From NCBI RefSeq assembly GCF_029581275.1, contig NZ_CP120742.1, positions 7,192,501-7,256,500 of the forward strand: a stretch of 64,000 nt of DNA, written 5' to 3'. The notes under the pieces are model-generated. The model saw only the letters and a list, made by a program, of their open reading frames with translations. It was not told the DNA's origin and ran no database searches. A program made the position numbers and the translations under genes. Shown here in pieces: positions 55,733 through 64,000 of the stretch (position 1 is its first letter; every line of letters begins with the position of its first letter). The DNA comes from Micromonospora sp. WMMD1155. Its GTDB lineage: Bacteria > Actinomycetota > Actinomycetes > Mycobacteriales > Micromonosporaceae.

Positions 55733-58700
55733 CCGCTTGATCGGCTGCCGCGTCCGGCCAGGCCGTGACCACCCACGGTCCGTGCACGTACGCCGGCCGT
55801 TTCCGCGCCCACCGCCGCTGCACCGCAGCAAGCGCGGTGGCCGGCGCGGAACCCTCGGTCAACCGCGCGTGGTAGTCGCCCATCAGTCTCGGCGCCGTGA
55901 TGTCGTTCACCGGCCACAGCGGCGCGGTGACCACCCCCGCGCCGGCTAGCAGGAACGCCGTCGCGGCGCTGAACGCCTCATCGGGTAGCGCCGCACCGGT
56001 CAGCGCAGCGTCGCAGGCGCTCAGCACGATGTGGCCATGCCGACGCCCGGCAGCCGGGCGCAAGCCGACCCGGATCGGCGGCCGCACCCTGAGCACTGTC
56101 TCTTGCGGACTTTCCACGTCCACGTCGCAGTGACAGGCCACGTGCGCCAACTCGGCGTCGAGCAGGTCGTCCAGCACGGCATCACCACCCAGAGCAGTCT
56201 CCTCGTCGACCCGCGGAATCACCCCGGGATACCGGCGCGCGACCTCCGTGGCCTCCCGAGCCGCCCCCGGGATCGGCCGGTCCACCGTCCCGGTGTCCGC
56301 CAACACCACCACCCGGGACGCTGCGCCCCGGCTTGCGGGGGCATGGCCGGAGACACTGGCCCGGATCAGCAGGAGCGGATCGTAGTCGCCCAGCAGGGGG
56401 CCCTCTCCGGGAACGCCGCAGGTGGTGATGGGCAGCCAAGCGAGGCGCCCCAGCGGCAGCACCGCGAGCCTGGACACCCCGGCCAGCAGCGGCACCAGCG
56501 GGGCGACCAGCGACTCCATGGTCCACGCGGTGAGCCGGTCCGCCGCCGCCAACCGGATCCCTGCCGCGTCGGCGCCGTCCTCGGTTTCGGCCCGGCCCAA
56601 CTCCTGCCGGAACAGGGTGGCCTCCGCCGCCAGCGCCGACTCTTCGGCCGACGGCAACTCCTGGTGATCGAGTGCGCCGTCCGGGGCGACCAGCACCGCG
56701 ACACCGCCGGCCGGGGTGCTGCCGAGCAGCAGGACGTGCCGGTTCATTCGGGCCGCCGCCGACACGATGCTGTCGAAGGTAACCGTTTCGGCACGGATGC
56801 CGATCGCCTCGGCGATCAATGTCGCCGAGGCCTGCTCAAGATGGACCGCAGCCGCCGCGGGGTCATCGGCCCGCACCGCGGCAAGAGCCGCCATGGCGCC
56901 GATGCCCTGCACGCCGGCTCGGGCACGTTCTTTGTCGACGTGCAGCGGACGCATCCCGGTCAGCTCACCGGCGGCCTCCAGCGCAGCCGCGAACGACTGC
57001 TGCGCCTCCGGCCACATACCGGCCAGCCAGGTGATGCCGCCGAGCCGCCGACCGGCGAGCACCGCCAGGTGCGGGTATCCGGCGCCGAGCACCTCGTCGA
57101 ACAGGTCGGCGGCGCGCTGCAGCTTCGCCATTTCGGTTTCGCCGCGTGAGCGGAGCAGGTCGAACTGGTCCTGCAGGCGGGCACCGAGGTTGAACGCGAT
57201 CGTCGCCGCCATCGAACCCTCGATGTCATACTCGGCCTGCCCGGCCGCGGCCAGTGCCCGTTCCAGCAGGTCGATCGCCCGCGAAAGCACATCTTCGCCA
57301 CCGTCGCGTTCCCAGCGCTCGGACTCCCAGTTCGCCCAATTGTTGAGGTATAGCGCTCGGTCCGGGGAGGGATCGGGGGTGGCGGCCACCGCGAGACCGG
57401 CGTGCCGTATCGCGGTGTCCAGGTCTTCCGGGTCGTGGCGGTGATGGGCGCGGGCTGCATGTAGGCGTCCGACGGTGTCGTGGCGGGCGGCAAGGTCCGA
57501 GCTGTCCGGTGCGGTCAGGGCGACGGCCTGCTTGGCTAGGTCGATCGCGTGGTCCAGGTCCTCCGGGACGGCGTCGCGCTCGTACCGGCCCAGCAGGTTG
57601 TTGGCCTGGTTGTTGGCGACCGTGGGTGCCATGTCCGGGTCCAGGCCGGTGTCCAGTAGGCGGTCGAGCAGGGCTATGGCGTCGTCCAGGTCGGTGCTGT
57701 CGCCGAACAGGCCGTACCGCTCGGCCAGCAGCGAGGCGAGGTTGGTGGCGTACTCGCCGTCGCGCCAGTGGTCCGCGGTGGTGTCGAGCGCCTCCCGTGC
57801 ATCCTGGATAGCGGCGGTGAACCTGGCGCGGTCGTTGCGCAGGCGCGCCGCAGTGGACCGCACCGTGGATCGGACCGACAACGCCTGCGCCCGGTCCGGT
57901 CCGGTGCTCGCCTCGCGCACTGCGGCCTCGGCGGCTTTTGTGGCCTGCGTAAGGAATGCCTGGTCGCCGGTCCACTCGTACCGGGTGTGCAGCACCGAGG
58001 CGAGCAAACGGTGCAGTGTCATTCGGACCGACGCGGTGGCCGGGTGTCCAGCAGCGATCCCGGCCCGGGTAAGCGTCTCGGCCCTGCCGAGCAGGTCCTG
58101 GTCAAAACTCTCCTCGGCGGCCGTGGCGAGCAGACCGGCGATGTTGACCACCTCAGGGCCGGCAGCCCCCGGGTCCAGATTCTCGGTGAGCGTTCGCAGC
58201 GCGGTGGCGAGACGGTTCCGGTCGCCGTCGCGCCGCCACAGCTGCAGGTGGATCCCGGCGAGCGCCGACATGGCCACTCGCCGTTCCGGATCGTCGGTGG
58301 CCGCGACTGCGAGCTCTTGTTCAAGAATCTCACGGGCCTGCTCGGTCTGGTCGGGCTCTCCGGGCGCGAGCGACCTGACGGAGAGCCGGCCGGCCAGGTT
58401 GGCGGTCACCTCAAGGCGGGCGCCCGGCGGGGACTCCCGCCAGACCCGCTCGCCGATCGCGCAGGCCTCCCGCAGGTCGGCCAGGTCGCCGTCGCGCCGG
58501 TAGCGGTCCATCAGATCGATGCCGAGATTCGTGGACAGGTCGAGGCGCATCCACTTCGGTACATCGTCATCGAGCCCGACCAGCGCCTCGCGCCGGATCG
58601 TGATGGCACGGTCCAGGTCACCGGCACGTACCCACGCCTCAGCCACCTCGTCCCTCTCTCGGGCCCAAGATTCGCCTCCGGTGGCCCCCTGGTCCGGCAC
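55713..58700 (-). CDS. TPR-CHAT caspase-like protease 2
   Basis: The protein (about 995 aa) has TPR-like helices to residue ~650 and a CHAT domain with His in LAHVACHCDVDV (near 853) and Cys in IVLSACDAALTGA (near 896). GTG 58700 is chosen because GGGAG lies 6 bases upstream; frames open to 59378 are antisense to the next gene. It is convergent with the effector gene and divergent from CHAT 3 by 39 bp. Confidence 0.9.
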   Translation of the reverse strand: MPDQGATGGESWARERDEVAEAWVRAGDLDRAITIRREALVGLDDDVPKWMRLDLSTNLGIDLMDRYRRDGDLADLREACAIGERVWRESPPGARLEVTANLAGRLSVRSLAPGEPDQTEQAREILEQELAVAATDDPERRVAMSALAGIHLQLWRRDGDRNRLATALRTLTENLDPGAAGPEVVNIAGLLATAAEESFDQDLLGRAETLTRAGIAAGHPATASVRMTLHRLLASVLHTRYEWTGDQAFLTQATKAAEAAVREASTGPDRAQALSVRSTVRSTAARLRNDRARFTAAIQDAREALDTTADHWRDGEYATNLASLLAERYGLFGDSTDLDDAIALLDRLLDTGLDPDMAPTVANNQANNLLGRYERDAVPEDLDHAIDLAKQAVALTAPDSSDLAARHDTVGRLHAARAHHRHDPEDLDTAIRHAGLAVAATPDPSPDRALYLNNWANWESERWERDGGEDVLSRAIDLLERALAAAGQAEYDIEGSMAATIAFNLGARLQDQFDLLRSRGETEMAKLQRAADLFDEVLGAGYPHLAVLAGRRLGGITWLAGMWPEAQQSFAAALEAAGELTGMRPLHVDKERARAGVQGIGAMAALAAVRADDPAAAAVHLEQASATLIAEAIGIRAETVTFDSIVSAAARMNRHVLLLGSTPAGGVAVLVAPDGALDHQELPSAEESALAAEATLFRQELGRAETEDGADAAGIRLAAADRLTAWTMESLVAPLVPLLAGVSRLAVLPLGRLAWLPITTCGVPGEGPLLGDYDPLLLIRASVSGHAPASRGAASRVVVLADTGTVDRPIPGAAREATEVARRYPGVIPRVDEETALGGDAVLDDLLDAELAHVACHCDVDVESPQETVLRVRPPIRVGLRPAAGRRHGHIVLSACDAALTGAALPDEAFSAATAFLLAGAGVVTAPLWPVNDITAPRLMGDYHARLTEGSAPATALAAVQRRWARKRPAYVHGPWVVTAWPDAAADQAVICRAE

Positions 58701-58739
58701 CGTGCTCTCCCGCCGTCGTTGGTCGGTGACAATGGATTG

Positions 58740-61700
58740 ATGTCCGGCGACCTTGACCTGTTGACCGCACTCAGCGACCGCGTCCGCGCCTTCCTGACGG
58801 ATCGAAACGCCGACTCGGTCACCTCGGACGCGGCCCTGGCCGACGTGCATGCCGTCCGCTGCGCTATCGAGGACAGTCGCCTCGACCAACAGAGCACCGT
58901 TCGGGCACAGTATCTCGTGGCCGTGCTGCACTGGTCGCGCTACCTCGCGCTCCCCACCGGCCGACGGGAGTTCGATTACCTCGCCGCGAAGCAGTTCTTC
59001 GAGTACGTCGCCCCGTACTCGCCCGAGCGGGTGCCACCCCTGCTCCGGTCCTTGATCCAGCCTGCGCCGCCGATCGGCAGCCTCACCGATCCGGCCGATG
59101 TCGACGAGCGGCTCGCGGCACTGACCGAACTCGGCGGCGCCCTCATCGTCCGGCACCAGCGTCGGCCCGAACCTGGTGACGCCGAGTTGGCCGTGCATGC
59201 CTGCCGCGAGGCGGTGGCCCTCGCCCGTTTGACCGGGGACTCGCAGACACCGGTCCTGGTCGCCAATCTCGCCGCCGCACTGCTGCTCCAGAGTCCTGCC
59301 GACCTCAACAAGTTGGACGAGGCCATCGCCATGATCGACGCCGAACTTGACGGCGCGGACACGCGCGGCACGCACCACCTGTTATCGAAGCTGGCCATCG
59401 CTCTCGACCATCGGGTATCACTCACCCACGACGACCGCGACCTGGTCCGGGCGGCGGACGTCGCCCGGCGGCACGCCGACCTGCTGCCCACCGCCGGAGC
59501 GCCCCGCGCCGAAGCACGGAACAGGCAGGCGATGCTGCAGGGCCGCCTCTTCGATGCCACCGGCACGCCCGAGACCTTTACCGCCGCGGTGACGGCAGCC
59601 CGGGAGGCCGTGACAGCACGCCACCCGGACCGGTTGAGGTGGGCCGGGCACCTCGCCAATCTGGCAAACCTGCTGCGAACCCGGTACGAGCACCACCAGT
59701 CCCGTGACGACCTCGACCAGGCGATCACCGTGGGCATCCAGGCCCTCAACGTCGCCCCCGACCACCCCAAGGTCGTCGCGCTGCGGTCCAACCACAGCGC
59801 TTCCCTGCGGGAACGTTCCGGCTGGCCGGTGACCTCGCCGACCTGGAAGCGTCCATCGACGTGGGTCGTCAAGGGCTCGGCGACGGGTTTCACGTCCCGT
59901 GCGCCGTCCACCTCGCCAGCGCGCTGCTCGACCGCCACCTCCATGCGACATCCGCCGACGATCTGCGCGAGGCGGTCGCCCTGTTCCGGCGAGCCGTCGA
60001 GTCCCTCGACCCCGACGACCCGTTCCACGGGCCGGCCTCGGTCAACCTCGGCATCGGCCTGCTTGCGGTTTTCGAGCACACCGGTGACCTTGTCGATCTG
60101 AGTGCCGCCGTGCAGGCCATTCGGGCCGGCTACACCGTGTCGAGCCCAGACGAACCCGCCCGCGCGAAGGACGCGATCGCCCTCGCCCAGGCATTGCGCA
60201 CCCGCTACGAGAGGACCAGCGCCGAGGCCGACGCCACCGAGGCCGTCGCACTGTTCCGGGAGGCCGCCGCGTCGGTGGTCGCGCCCGCTCGGATCCGCAT
60301 AGATGCGGCCTGGGCGTGGGCGGACCTCGAAGCGAAACGGCACTTCGGCACTCCCGGTACGGTCGACGCGTACCGTGCCGCCATTGATCTGATGCCATTG
60401 GTCGCATGGCGGGGCCTGCCGACGGCGGAGCGGGAAAACCTGCTGGTCGCCTACGCCGGTCTGGTCGACGACGCGGCCGCCGCCGCGATCGAGGCCGGCC
60501 GGCCCGCTGAGGCCGTGGAACTCGCGGAAGCCGGCCGGGCCGTGCTGTGGGGGCAGTGGCTCGCCGCCCGCAGCGATCTGTCCGCGGTGACCGCCGCCTC
60601 ACCCGAGATCGGATCGTGTCTGCGAGAGTCGCGCGAGGTCCTCGACGCTGTACCGACTGCGCTCGCCAGCGAACATGCGCCGAATGACCGGCGGATGGCT
60701 GCGGCACAGCTGTGGGAGTCGGCGGTGTCCGAGGCGCGCCGCCTGCCGGGGCTGTCCGGGTTCCTTCGGCCGCCGCAGTTCGAGCAGCTGCGGGACCGGC
60801 TTCCGGACGGCACAACGGTGATCATTACGGTCAGCCGGCACCGCTGCGACGCCCTACTGGTCACAGTCGACGGGGTGCGGCCCGTCCGGCTCCCGGACCT
60901 GACCTTCGACGACGCGTACGATCGGGCCAACGATCTTGTACGCGCCCATCGGAGTGCCGACGGCCCCGAATCCTGGCCCGCCTACGACACCGCGATCACC
61001 GAGGTCCTGACCTGGCTCTGGATGGCCGTGGTCGCGCCGGTGCTCGCCGAGATCCGCCCGCACGGGCCCAGCCATCGCGTCTGGTGGTGCCCCACCGGCC
61101 CGCTAACCCTGCTCCCACTGCACGCCGCGATCAGCCCGGACGACAGTGAATCGGCGATGGACCGGGTGGTCTCGTCGTACACGCCGACCGTGCGGGCCCT
61201 CACCGAAGCGGACCGGCCGGACACCCCCACCCCGGCCACCGGCGTCCTCGCCGTGATCCAGCCGGACACTCCCGGCATGGACCCGCTGCCGAGCGCCGAA
61301 CGGGAGCTGGACATCCTGCGGGAACTGACCGGCGGGCGGCTCACCGTACTCGCCGGCGACCGGGCCACCCGGACGTCCGTCGCCGCCCGGGTCGCCGAGC
61401 ACCAGGTCGCGCACTTCAGCTGCCACGGCGTACAGAACGTTCGAGACCCCAGCCGCAGCGGGCTGGCGCTGCACGACGGCTTGCTCACCATCGCCGACCT
61501 GCGTGCCGGGGCGCCCGCGCTGCGCGGCGACTTCGCGTTCCTGTCCGCGTGCCGGACTGCGGCCGGCGGCGTACGGCTGCTGGACGAGGCCCTGACCCTC
61601 GCCGCCGCCCTGCACCATATCGGGTACCGGCGGGTCATCGGCACCCTCTGGTCGGTGCCGGACCTCGGCGCCGCCAGGGTCAGCGCCACCGTCTACCGCC

Positions 61701-61831
61701 ACATCATCGTCGACGGCCAGCTCGACGCCAGCACCTCGGCGCAGGCCCTTCACGAGGCGGTGCAGTCGCAGCGACGTCGGTTACCGCGCAACCCCAGCGT
61801 CTGGGCGTCGTTCGTACACATCGGGCGGTGA
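58740..61831 (+). pseudogene. TPR-CHAT caspase-like protease 3, single frameshift
   Basis: The N-terminal part (from ATG 58740) runs to HSASLRER, and the frame is then lost; the continuation FRLAGDLADLEASIDVGR is in the +1-shifted frame. Restoring one T in CGTTCCGG (59814-59821) joins them, giving about 1030 aa. The CHAT domain at the end has His in VAHFSCHGVQN and Cys in FAFLSACRTAAGG, and the second frame has no other defect. This is a fresh mutation, a sequencing error or a slippage site. Confidence 0.85.
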
Positions 61832-61848
61832 GGCGGGCCGCGATCGCT

Positions 61849-62446
61849 CTACAAGATGTCGCCGAACAGGCCCAGCCCCGCCCAGAACCACGGGTCGTCC
61901 CGGCGGGCCCGTTCCGCACGTACCGCGTCGGAGAACGCGACTGCCACGTGCGCGACTCGCCGTTCCGCCAGGTTGCGGTGAAAACGCGAGCCGATCCGCG
62001 GGGCACTACGGTCCGGCACCGGCCAGCGGGCCGCGATCACCGATCGGGCGCCGCGCCGCAGCGCGACGGTCACCCATTCCAGCGGCACGGCCGGCGCGCT
62101 GCCCTCCGCGGTCCGGCAGGCACCGAGGTTGACCACTGGCGGCAGCGGCCACTCCAGCAGTTCGGGCAGGACCAGGGGCCGGTCCGGTGGGTCCAGGATG
62201 GGCACACCACCGCGGATCGTGGCGCGTGCGGCGACGGTCAGCACGTCGGCCGACTCCGTCTCCAGCTTGTAGCCGACGGTTGGAACCGAGCAGTTCCTCG
62301 GGCGGCTCGGCCGGTCCGGCGGTGAACGTCTCCACCATGCGCATGTTTGTGCTCGTCATATCGATCAGCCGATTTAGGCATGGCTCAACCCGTTCGGCGA
62401 AGCCACAGGCGAAGAAGGGGTCTCCGATGGGCGGATCGGAGGCCAC
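61849..62446 (-). pseudogene. Mini-CHAT gene behind jetD, frameshifted
   Basis: The second half reads VVNLGACRTAEGSAP and WVTVALRRGARSVIAARWPV, the cysteine block and following part of a CHAT domain. The first half, in another frame, starts with GTG 62446 only 9 bp after the jetD stop (CGFAERVEPCLNRLIDMTST). The frames must join near 62300. No catalytic-His block and no TPR region are visible, so it is a remnant or a reduced CHAT protein. Confidence 0.6.
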
Positions 62447-62455
62447 GCCCGGGGG

Positions 62456-63586
62456 TCAGAGGAGGTCGGTGTGCCACGTCCGGGTGCGGACGAGGTGCCG
62501 ATATCCGACCCATTCCTGGGCGATGCGGCGTCCCTCGACCAGAAGCCGGGCGGCTGCGTCATGGTGTTCCTCGGGAAGCCAGCCGACCAGCGACCTGGCG
62601 CGGCCCTCTTCCACGGCGTTGTCACCGGCCCGCCAGCTTCGGCCCGTCGCGAAGAGTTCCGCGTAGAGCCGCACCGCGGGGCGCACCTGCGGCAGGCCCG
62701 CGGCGCACGCCGTACGCTGGGCGGAGTCCGGGATGCGCAGTCCGGAGAGGTCCACGTCGCCGAAGTAGCGGATCCGGCGGATTTCGTGGTTGTCGGCGAT
62801 CGACCGGACGGATGCCATGAAGCTCGCCCCCAGACCCCAGGCGACGTGTCCCACGTTGTGGCTTGCGGGCAGGGCCTTCACGATCGACCACCATGTCGCG
62901 CTGTTCTCCACCACGAGCAGCAGGTCACCGTCGCCGACGTGGGTCCAATGGTTTGCCGCTACCTTGGTCAGTACGCGTTTGCTCAGCAGCGGGGGTGGGG
63001 TCGCGACGGCATGCAACAGTCGAAGAAGCCGCTCCTGGTCACCGAAGAGGGGCCCATCGCGCATGCCGTCCAGCGCCTTCTCGGGCGAGGGGAAGCCTTC
63101 CTCATCACCGGAGGCGCTGAAGATTTCCAGAGCCCGTTCCCGCAGCGGGACCAGGGTGGTGTCGGGATTGCTCAGCAGCCAACGGTTGATCGCCTCGTAC
63201 CGGACGCGCTGCTTGTCCGTGGCCGTCGGCCAGGCATCCTCCAGGTCGTACATCTGCGGGTGCCATCGCGGCATCGGCGGCACAATCCTCCGCGTCTTCG
63301 GCGCTACGGGCACGAGCTTAACCTTCTGGGGCAGCGCGATTCTCTCGGAGTCGGTGGCCCGCACCGGCACGATCTGCGCTCGCTCGGCCAGGACGGACAG
63401 GCTCGCGCGGAGCATCGCCGTGGCGGCATCATCGCCCTCTCTGCGCTGGTAGACCGCATGGAAGCACCGACGCACCTCGTCAATGGGCACCTCCTTGAGC
63501 GTGGTGCCGCGCCACCGTTTCGCGGTGGCCCATTCTCTGAGCTTGTCGTATAGGGCTTCCGCTAGCTGGTCAGTACGCTTCGCCAC
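62456..63586 (-). CDS. jetD: Wadjet nuclease subunit JetD
   Basis: The 376-aa protein has a Toprim catalytic domain with Glu in LLVVENSATWWS (near 225) and the DxD in IRYFGDVDLSGLRI (near 280), and an N-terminal DUF3322-type region. In Wadjet systems the Toprim nuclease cleaves closed-circular plasmid DNA after JetABC loop extrusion. It overlaps jetC by 17 bp. Confidence 0.92.
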   Translation of the reverse strand: MAKRTDQLAEALYDKLREWATAKRWRGTTLKEVPIDEVRRCFHAVYQRREGDDAATAMLRASLSVLAERAQIVPVRATDSERIALPQKVKLVPVAPKTRRIVPPMPRWHPQMYDLEDAWPTATDKQRVRYEAINRWLLSNPDTTLVPLRERALEIFSASGDEEGFPSPEKALDGMRDGPLFGDQERLLRLLHAVATPPPLLSKRVLTKVAANHWTHVGDGDLLLVVENSATWWSIVKALPASHNVGHVAWGLGASFMASVRSIADNHEIRRIRYFGDVDLSGLRIPDSAQRTACAAGLPQVRPAVRLYAELFATGRSWRAGDNAVEEGRARSLVGWLPEEHHDAAARLLVEGRRIAQEWVGYRHLVRTRTWHTDLL

Positions 63587-64000
63587 GGCGCCGCTCCGGG
63601 ATGACGATTCTCGTGGTGGTAACGACGCCGGTGCCGTTGGGCGACGCGAGCGCCTCCAGATGCGGCGCTATCCGTTCGTCCACGGAGAGATACTTGCGCC
63701 CGGCGCGCAGGTCCGCGTCGTTGCGCAGCCGGACGATCATCGGAAAGCCGCCCAAGGCTTCCTCCTCGTAGAGACCGGTGGTGTAGACGAGCTGGACGCC
63801 AAGGGCAGCCGCCACCCCGCGTTGGAGGTCGAGCAGGTAGGTGGCGGATGCGCGGCCGATGGGATTGTCCAGGAACAGCACGCCGGAGTGGTGGTGTCGG
63901 GTCTTCCCCAGATCGTTCGCGCGTAGCGCGGCCAGCGTGCAGTAGAGGATGATCGCGGCGGTGAGGTGCTGTCCGCCGGAGAACACGTCACGCACGTCGG
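63570..64000 (-). CDS. jetC: Wadjet SMC-like ATPase JetC (C-terminal part, truncated by window edge)
   Basis: The visible 143 residues are the end of an SMC-type ATPase: the ABC signature FSGGQHLTAAI, Walker B VLFLDNPIG, and the D-loop/H-loop-like VYTTGLYEEEALGG. The frame is open to the window edge. jetA and jetB are expected beyond the right end. Overlap with jetD shows a standard jet operon. Confidence 0.9.
   Translation of the reverse strand, partial: DVRDVFSGGQHLTAAIILYCTLAALRANDLGKTRHHHSGVLFLDNPIGRASATYLLDLQRGVAAALGVQLVYTTGLYEEEALGGFPMIVRLRNDADLRAGRKYLSVDERIAPHLEALASPNGTGVVTTTRIVIPERRRGEAY

Noticed and set aside
57768..58739. Long plus-strand frame upstream of CHAT 3
   Set aside because: It is antisense to CHAT 2, has Arg/Ser-rich shadow composition, and CHAT 3 has a better start at 58740.
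58701..59378. N-terminal extension of CHAT 2
   Set aside because: It is antisense to CHAT 3 and lacks TPR character; a GTG with GGGAG starts at 58700.

Overview
The window is high-GC DNA with dense, often 4-bp-overlapping genes, GTG/TTG starts and actinomycete-type gene families, so the source is a filamentous actinomycete; a Micromonosporaceae-like host is plausible but unproven. The window splits into a biosynthetic cluster, a patchy accessory region and a defence island.

Region 1 (1-19.6 kb) is a lipopeptide-type biosynthetic cluster. It has a LuxR-type regulator, an acyl-CoA mutase large subunit without a B12 domain, a fatty-acyl-AMP ligase, a free acyl carrier protein, a condensation protein fused to an adenylation-domain relic, a free adenylation enzyme with a proline-like pocket, a C-A-T-TE NRPS, an asparagine synthetase homologue, an Asp/Asn beta-hydroxylase-type oxygenase, an MFS exporter, a type II thioesterase, a FemAB/GNAT-fold protein and a transglutaminase-like protein. 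Most of the minus-strand genes overlap by 1-17 bp and look like one operon. The likely product is a small acylated peptide with a hydroxylated or amidated residue.

Region 2 (19.6-48.7 kb) is patchy. It carries IS relics, lipoprotein, secreted and small orphan genes, a GT-C-like membrane protein, and a STAND NTPase with a small membrane partner that share a short STNYQA-type motif. A serine hydrolase gene is cleanly interrupted by a 917-bp IS5-family element. There are also a PucR regulator, a two-component system, KptA, a PadR/PspC pair, a TetR/MFS/NAD(P)-binding regulon with three shared operator boxes, an aldo/keto reductase under a SoxR-like box, and the decayed remains of a tRNA-Pro(GGG)-targeted integrative element.

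Region 3 (48.7-64 kb) is a defence island. A truncated NB-ARC/TPR protein meets three large TPR-CHAT (caspase-like) proteins. Between the first two lies a plus-strand operon of a CATASP-like small protein, a CATRA-like protein with a C-terminal nucleotide-cyclase domain, and a Pycsar-type transmembrane effector. This is the strongest candidate for an under-described system: a caspase-like module wired to cyclic-nucleotide signalling and a membrane effector. The window ends inside a Wadjet operon (jetC, jetD), followed by a broken mini-CHAT gene.
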